45,019 nucleotides of DNA from Nitrospirales bacterium. GTDB taxonomy: Bacteria; Nitrospirota; Nitrospiria; Nitrospirales; UBA8639. This document shows, piece by piece, positions 40,017 through 45,019 of this stretch. Location of the stretch: positions 1 to 45,019 of the forward strand of contig BQIZ01000008.1 in NCBI GenBank assembly GCA_021604365.1, given 5' to 3'. Position 1 is the first letter of the stretch. Each line of letters starts with the position of its first letter. The position numbers and the translations under genes are program-made. The notes beneath the pieces were generated by a model that ran no database searches, was not told the origin of the DNA, and was given only the letters and a program-made list of their open reading frames with translations.

Positions 40017-40595
40017 ATGCTGTATTTTCGGACTCAACCCGATGTCGTGTTCATCTCTTTTGTGAGGCAAGCGCTTGACCGCGAATTGCAAGCCGTGCGG
40101 CGTGTAGCGTCTCACAATGATGCTGAGGCCTGGTTGGTGGAGTATCCGGCCGTGGGGACGGTGTTTACTCCCTATAGCGCACTTATCACGCTTGAGGAAT
40201 TGCTGGTGGCTCATGAGGCCACAATGATCTATCGATTAACTGACTATCATTGGCTTCTGGTATACGAATGCCTCAAAGGTTATTGTCTGTGGCACAACGA
40301 TCAAATTTATGATGGATTGGTGTCGTTTACCATGCTAGGGGGGTACCGGTTTGGGTTGGTGGATTTCGAGACGATGACCAACCGGTATTTCTGGGATCAT
40401 GACTTTATAGAACTGTTGTATGCTGATACGGATGAATCTGATTGCTGTTCATGTGGAGAACACACAGACAGCTCGGATGTCGATCTCTCTTATGGATTAC
40501 GTCCGCATCCCGAGAAGCTCAAATTAACCCCGGTAGAGGAGATCGCCTGGTGCATTCCGGAGCCGGAAGAATGTGGCCAGTGGCGTCTACCATAA
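40017..40595 (+). CDS. Hypothetical protein
   Basis: Long ORF in the sense direction with plausible composition; CxCG motif (CCSCGEH) near C-terminus. Confidence 0.6.
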   Translation: MLYFRTQPDVVFISFVRQALDRELQAVRRVASHNDAEAWLVEYPAVGTVFTPYSALITLEELLVAHEATMIYRLTDYHWLLVYECLKGYCLWHNDQIYDGLVSFTMLGGYRFGLVDFETMTNRYFWDHDFIELLYADTDESDCCSCGEHTDSSDVDLSYGLRPHPEKLKLTPVEEIAWCIPEPEECGQWRLP

Positions 40596-40643
40596 GACCG
40601 AATATCAATAAGTGGAGTGGGGTAATGTCCCTCGGGAGAATCC

Positions 40644-41243
40644 ATGGAAAAACCCGCAGACGTGCAATTTCACATTCATGATCTGTTACGCCGTCGCTGG
40701 AGTCCAAGGGCCTTTGCCGATCAACCGGTAGAACGAGAAAAAATCCAACGCTTGTTGGAAGCAGCACGATGGGCTTCCTCCTGTTTTAACGAACAGCCCT
40801 GGGTCTTTATTCTCGCGACCATCGAGCACCCCGAGAACCATCAGAAGCTACTGAGTTGTCTGGTGGAGGGAAATCAAATCTGGGCGAAACGAGCTCCACT
40901 CCTTCTGCTCACGGTGGCAAAACTCCATTTTGATCATAATGGAGAGGTCAACCGCCATGCCTATCATGATATCGGGTTGGCCGTGGGAAACCTGGTTATG
41001 CAAGCCACAGCCATGGATCTGTCGGTTCATCAGATGGCCGGGATTTTTCCTGACGCCATTCGCGAGCGCTATGCGCTTCCTGCCGGCTATGAAGCCGTCA
41101 CCGGGATTGCCATCGGGTACCAGGGAGATGCTTCCACACTTCCTGAGGGGCTTCGTGAACGGGAGATGGCGCCACGGTCTCGTAAGCCGTTGAGGGAGTT
41201 TGTGTTTTCCGAGACGTGGGGAAAATCCCCGGAATGCTTGTAG
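40644..41243 (+). CDS. Nitroreductase family protein
   Basis: RRRWSPRAFADQPVEREKIQRLLEAARWASSCFNEQPWVFIL; DIGLAVGNLVMQATAMDLSVHQMAGI. Confidence 0.93.
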   Translation: MEKPADVQFHIHDLLRRRWSPRAFADQPVEREKIQRLLEAARWASSCFNEQPWVFILATIEHPENHQKLLSCLVEGNQIWAKRAPLLLLTVAKLHFDHNGEVNRHAYHDIGLAVGNLVMQATAMDLSVHQMAGIFPDAIRERYALPAGYEAVTGIAIGYQGDASTLPEGLREREMAPRSRKPLREFVFSETWGKSPECL

Positions 41244-41471
41244 CGCACTATATCCACTTCGACCCATGTTTCGAAGGGATCCATCCCGGGTCCCACTTTA
41301 ATGAACATGTCTCCTTGCTCATTGGAAACAGCGAGCGCTTTCTGTCTGCCCACGGGAGCCTGTTTCTTACATGGCGACAGGTGCTCGGTGAAAGGGTAAG
41401 AGAAAACAAAACAAAATGCACTTAATCGGAAGAAATTAAGGTCTAAACAGTAAGGAAGGGGTCACCATTCT

Positions 41472-42068
41472 ATGATTACAGCCATAGGCGATGTGTTGCG
41501 ACGGTGTTATGAGCGCGGGTGGATTACCAGCCGTGACGGAAATTGTAGCGTGAGACGAGCGAGGAGCGTCTACCTGTACGTCACTCCTTCAGGCTGGCGA
41601 AAGACGATTGTTCATCCCGAGCATATGGTCAAAATTAAGTTCGTAGATGGGAAGATGCAGGTGGCTCCCGGAACCAATCCTTCCGGTGAGCTGCATATGC
41701 ATTATCTCTTGACCAGAGGGATGAATCGGACGCGTGCCGTCGTGCATGTGCATCCAACTCATGTAGTCGCAGCCATCTATCGCGGGTTCGATCTTCAGAA
41801 AATCTGCAGTGACTTTCCCGAGATTTATCGCTATACCCGGATTGGCCCAACGGTGCCCGCCCTTCCTGCCATCAGCTCGGAACTGGGCGAAGGCACGGCG
41901 AAAGCCCTGGGGGTCACAGAAGCTAACCCCGCAGGCGATTACGATATTGTGGGACAGGCCAACCACGGAGTTTGCTCCATGGCATCAGACCCCTGGTCGG
42001 CCTATGAGCATATCGAACGGTTGGATCATATATGCGAAATTGTCCTAGCCAGCGGTGTCTCCCCTTAG
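41472..42068 (+). CDS. Class II aldolase/adducin family protein
   Basis: GWITSRDGNCSVR, PSGELHMH, AVVHVHPTHVVA metal-binding His motif. Confidence 0.92.
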   Translation: MITAIGDVLRRCYERGWITSRDGNCSVRRARSVYLYVTPSGWRKTIVHPEHMVKIKFVDGKMQVAPGTNPSGELHMHYLLTRGMNRTRAVVHVHPTHVVAAIYRGFDLQKICSDFPEIYRYTRIGPTVPALPAISSELGEGTAKALGVTEANPAGDYDIVGQANHGVCSMASDPWSAYEHIERLDHICEIVLASGVSP

Positions 42069-42189
42069 CAGGATGGTGAAAATGGCCATCAGCTTTGTTC
42101 TCGCTGCGCTTAGAGACTCAACGTACATGAGTACGTTTCGTCTCTTCGCTTGCTGCGGCCGTGCCGAATGGCCATTTTGACCATCCTGC
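42068..42189. repeat. ~120-bp interspersed palindromic repeat
   Basis: Outer arms GCAGGATGGTGAAAATGGCCATC / GAATGGCCATTTTGACCATCCTGC and inner AACGTACATGAGTACGTT. Confidence 0.8.
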
Positions 42190-42347
42190 CAACTGGTCGT
42201 TTCCGTTCCGTTGTCTCGGTACGTCCCAAAACAGATTTAAAACTCTCAGAATTTCCCTCTCCACAGTGGGAGAGGGCTAAGATGAGGGGGGGGGATTATT
42301 CATCCCATGGGGTGCTATCAACTGTTCTCGTTTGAATCCACGCATTT

Positions 42348-44576
42348 TTAGTCTTTCTCACCCTCCATCTTTTTCAATAAACCTTCATAGTTTCCTCTCA
42401 CAGTTTGTGTGTTGGGATGTTCTGGCCCCAAGATTTCTTCACAGATATCAAGGGCGCGCTGGAGGAGGGGCTTGGCCTCGGCGTATTGCCTTTGGTTGAT
42501 ATAGAGCATCCCCAAATTGTTGAGGCTCTGGGCGACATCAGGGTGCGTGAGCGCCCAGACTTCTTCCCGAATGGCCAGGGCGCGCTGGTAGAGGGGCTCG
42601 GCGTCGGGGTCCTGCCCTTGGTTGTTATAGAGCGCCGCCAAATTGTTGAGGCTCAGGGCGACTTGAAAATGCGTGGGCCCCAAGGCTTCTTCCCGAATGG
42701 CCAGGGCGCGCTGGTAGAGGGGCTCAGCCTTGGCAGATTTCCCTTGGCTGCGATTGAGCTCGCCCAAATTGTTGAGGCTTGTGGCGACATCAGGATGCGT
42801 GGGCCCCAAGGCCTCCTCCCGGATGGCCAGGGCGCGCTGATAAAGGGGTTCTGCTTGGGCGTACCTGGCCCGTTCATAGAAATAAAAGGCTGTTTGATTT
42901 AATACTCGTGCTCCTTCCTGCAAATGAAGATTGCGGGCCAAGATCAGCGCCGCGCAATGTTGGGCCTGCAAAAGCAAACGGGCACATTTAGCCCAAGTTT
43001 CAAATTTTACATCTGGAAGCAAACGATTCATCGTTCGGATGAAACGTTCAATCCATTGTTTTCTGGCCTCGTCGTTAAGACTCTCCAAGATGATGGCTTG
43101 GACCAGGCGATGGATTTCCAAGGTTTGGGTTGGCATGTCCCGATGAATGAGAGAAAATTTGAGAATTTCCCCGATGGCCCTGTTAAAGAAGAGGGCATTC
43201 CCAGCCACCGGTCCCAGTACTGGACCAAGTTCGGATGCTCCCTCGGTGATGAGTTCTTCGGGTATGGAATCGGGATGAAGAAATGCACAGAACCGTAAGA
43301 GTTCGGCAGCGGCGGGATTGGCCTGTTCGATTTTTTGAAAAGACAGGACCCAGGTCGTCGCGACGGGATCGGGATGGCCAGGGGCGAAGAGTCCCCGTTC
43401 CTTAAGAAGCTCGACACCATGGGTTCGGTAGAGTTCGAGGATCAGCCGGTCCACATTGTGTTTCCTCAATATAGGCACCAGCCTGATCTAATGCGAGTGG
43501 TAGGCCATCCAATTCCTTGACAATATTAAGAGCTTGGGTGCGCAGTTCTTTGGGAATGGCTTCATAAGAAGTGTCTGTGGTGATCAGTTTGGCTCGCCGT
43601 AAGAGAAAGACAACTCCCTCATGTTCAGGTAATTTCCTGACTTCTACCCGCGAGATCGTCCCTGTGGCTTGCGCTCTTGTTGTGAACAGAACATGGCCGG
43701 ATTGAAGATCCTGGATGAAAGACTGGATTAAGGAGAGGTCATCAGCATTATCCAGGAGCAATAACCAATGATCATGGTGTGAAAACCACCGCTGAACAGC
43801 TTTGACGACCTCTTGCTGATCCTGTTCCTGCTTTAACGGAAGGTTCAACAGCGAGGCGAGTTGGGCAAAGTCTGATGTGAGAGATTCCTTGGATTCGGCT
43901 TTGACCCAGAGAATATGGCTGTAGTCGTCTTTGTGGCGATAAGCATATTCCACAGCCGTTTGCGTTTTTCCAATCCCTCCTAACCCTGAAAACGCCGCCC
44001 TGCCCAATCTCAGAAGTGCTTCGCGAATCTCCCCAAGAATATCCTCCCTCCCCGTAAAAAACGGATTCCGCTCAATCGGAATGTTCCAAACCGGTCTGCG
44101 GTGCCATCTGGCCTCTGATCAGCGGAAGAGTTGGCGTTAGGAGAAAGTTCTTGGACGACCTGACAAATGCCTTTAGCTATATCGGTCTAGGCTTCATCTT
44201 TTATTTTCCAACTGGCAACAGATTTTCCGTCTTGAGGCAAGGCCTGGAGCTTAGAGAATCGGGCTGTGCCCCAGTCAACCGAACGAATGATAATGGGGAT
44301 GATTCGGGCTTGCCCATTCTGATGTTTTTCCAAGGCCCGAGACATTTCTTTGTCGTAGCAATAATCCGAGGCCAGAAAATCAGAGCTGATGAGCAGTATA
44401 ATAAGGGAGGCCTGCTCCAGGTTTTCGTCGATTTGATCGGCCCATTCCTGTCCTGCCGTAATCTTCCGGTCGTGCCAGACTTTAATGATCCCTTCTCGCT
44501 TCAGCAAAGCCAAATGGGTTTCTAATTGGCTTCGATACCGTTTGTCTTTATGGGAATAGGAGATAAAAACTTTCAT
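42348..44576 (-). pseudogene. TIR-NB-ARC-TPR STAND protein, disrupted
   Basis: TIR (44187-44576: MKVFISYSHKDKRYRSQLETHLALLKREG), NB-ARC (43402-44007: FSGLGGIGKTQTAVEYAYRH, LLLLDNADD), TPR (42348-43478: repeated ALAIREEALGPTHPDVA). ORFs separated by a stop and two frame changes. Confidence 0.85.
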
Positions 44577-44849
44577 ATGGGTTTTGAGGATGATAACCGG
44601 GGATTTTTAAAATAGGCTATATCAGAGGTAAAACTTATTGAATGGCCTTTGAGCATCCCAAGAATTTCCTAAATGTTCAAGAGGTTTTTACGAATGGGCT
44701 GACAGATCCATCCTGTGGATGTTGTTTAAATGGCCCTGTTCTTCCCCAACGTATTGCTGGAACTAGAAGGAAACGCTATCATTTCTCTTCTGATCCAACC
44801 GTTGGTTCATTTTTTTCGCTTCTTTATAGATCCATAGAAAGGATTCTGC

Positions 44850-45019
44850 ATGGCTCAAAAGAAATCTGTTCGTCGGGCGGCTTCAAAGCCCTCATCGAAG
44901 AAACCATCCGTAACCAAAAAAAAGACCTTGGCTTCTAAGTCTGCTGTGACGAAAAAGCCGGCAAGAACCGGTACAGCGTTGGGAAAGAAAAAGACTCCCT
45001 CCAAAGGTCCTTCTGCGAA
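44850..45019 (+). CDS. Lys/Ser/Thr-rich histone-H1-like N-terminal tail, partial (runs off window)
   Basis: MAQKKSVRRAASKPSSKKPSVTKKKTLASKSAVTKKPARTGTALGKKKTPSKGPSA..., RBS-like AGAAAGGA. Confidence 0.6.
   Translation, partial: MAQKKSVRRAASKPSSKKPSVTKKKTLASKSAVTKKPARTGTALGKKKTPSKGPSA

Noticed and set aside
42405-42902. Plus-strand ORF of 165 aa over the TPR region
   Set aside because: Antisense to clear TPR repeats; its internal repetition is a by-product of the TPR-coding repeats.

Overview
The window looks like a Nitrospirota-like chromosome (taxonomic placement is inference only). Housekeeping genes flank a ~16.1 kb genomic island inserted in a tRNA-Gln(TTG) gene. The island is bounded by a perfect 44-bp direct repeat (14605-14648 and 30680-30723). 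It carries a tyrosine recombinase, an excisionase-like HTH protein, a DUF3987-type primase/helicase, a convergent Type II R-M system with a C controller and visible C-box operators, an anti-phage dCTP-deaminase (AvcD/DcdV-like) with a tiny downstream ORF, and an exported three-gene cassette. That cassette encodes a tandem Trypco2-like protein, a periplasmic trypsin-like protease and a beta-propeller lipoprotein, and is the best candidate for an undescribed system. Outside the island are lipB, a YbgC-type thioesterase, an orphan TIGR02710-type CARF protein whose HEPN motif looks dead, a sedoheptulose-7-P isomerase, many two-component proteins, apaH, a TonB receptor behind a terminator-like leader hairpin, pyrF, and a TIR-NB-ARC-TPR gene broken by one nonsense and two frameshift lesions. 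A tandem GTATC-N6-GATAC dyad with 21-22 bp spacing occurs upstream of four separate minus-strand genes, which suggests an uncharacterised local regulon.
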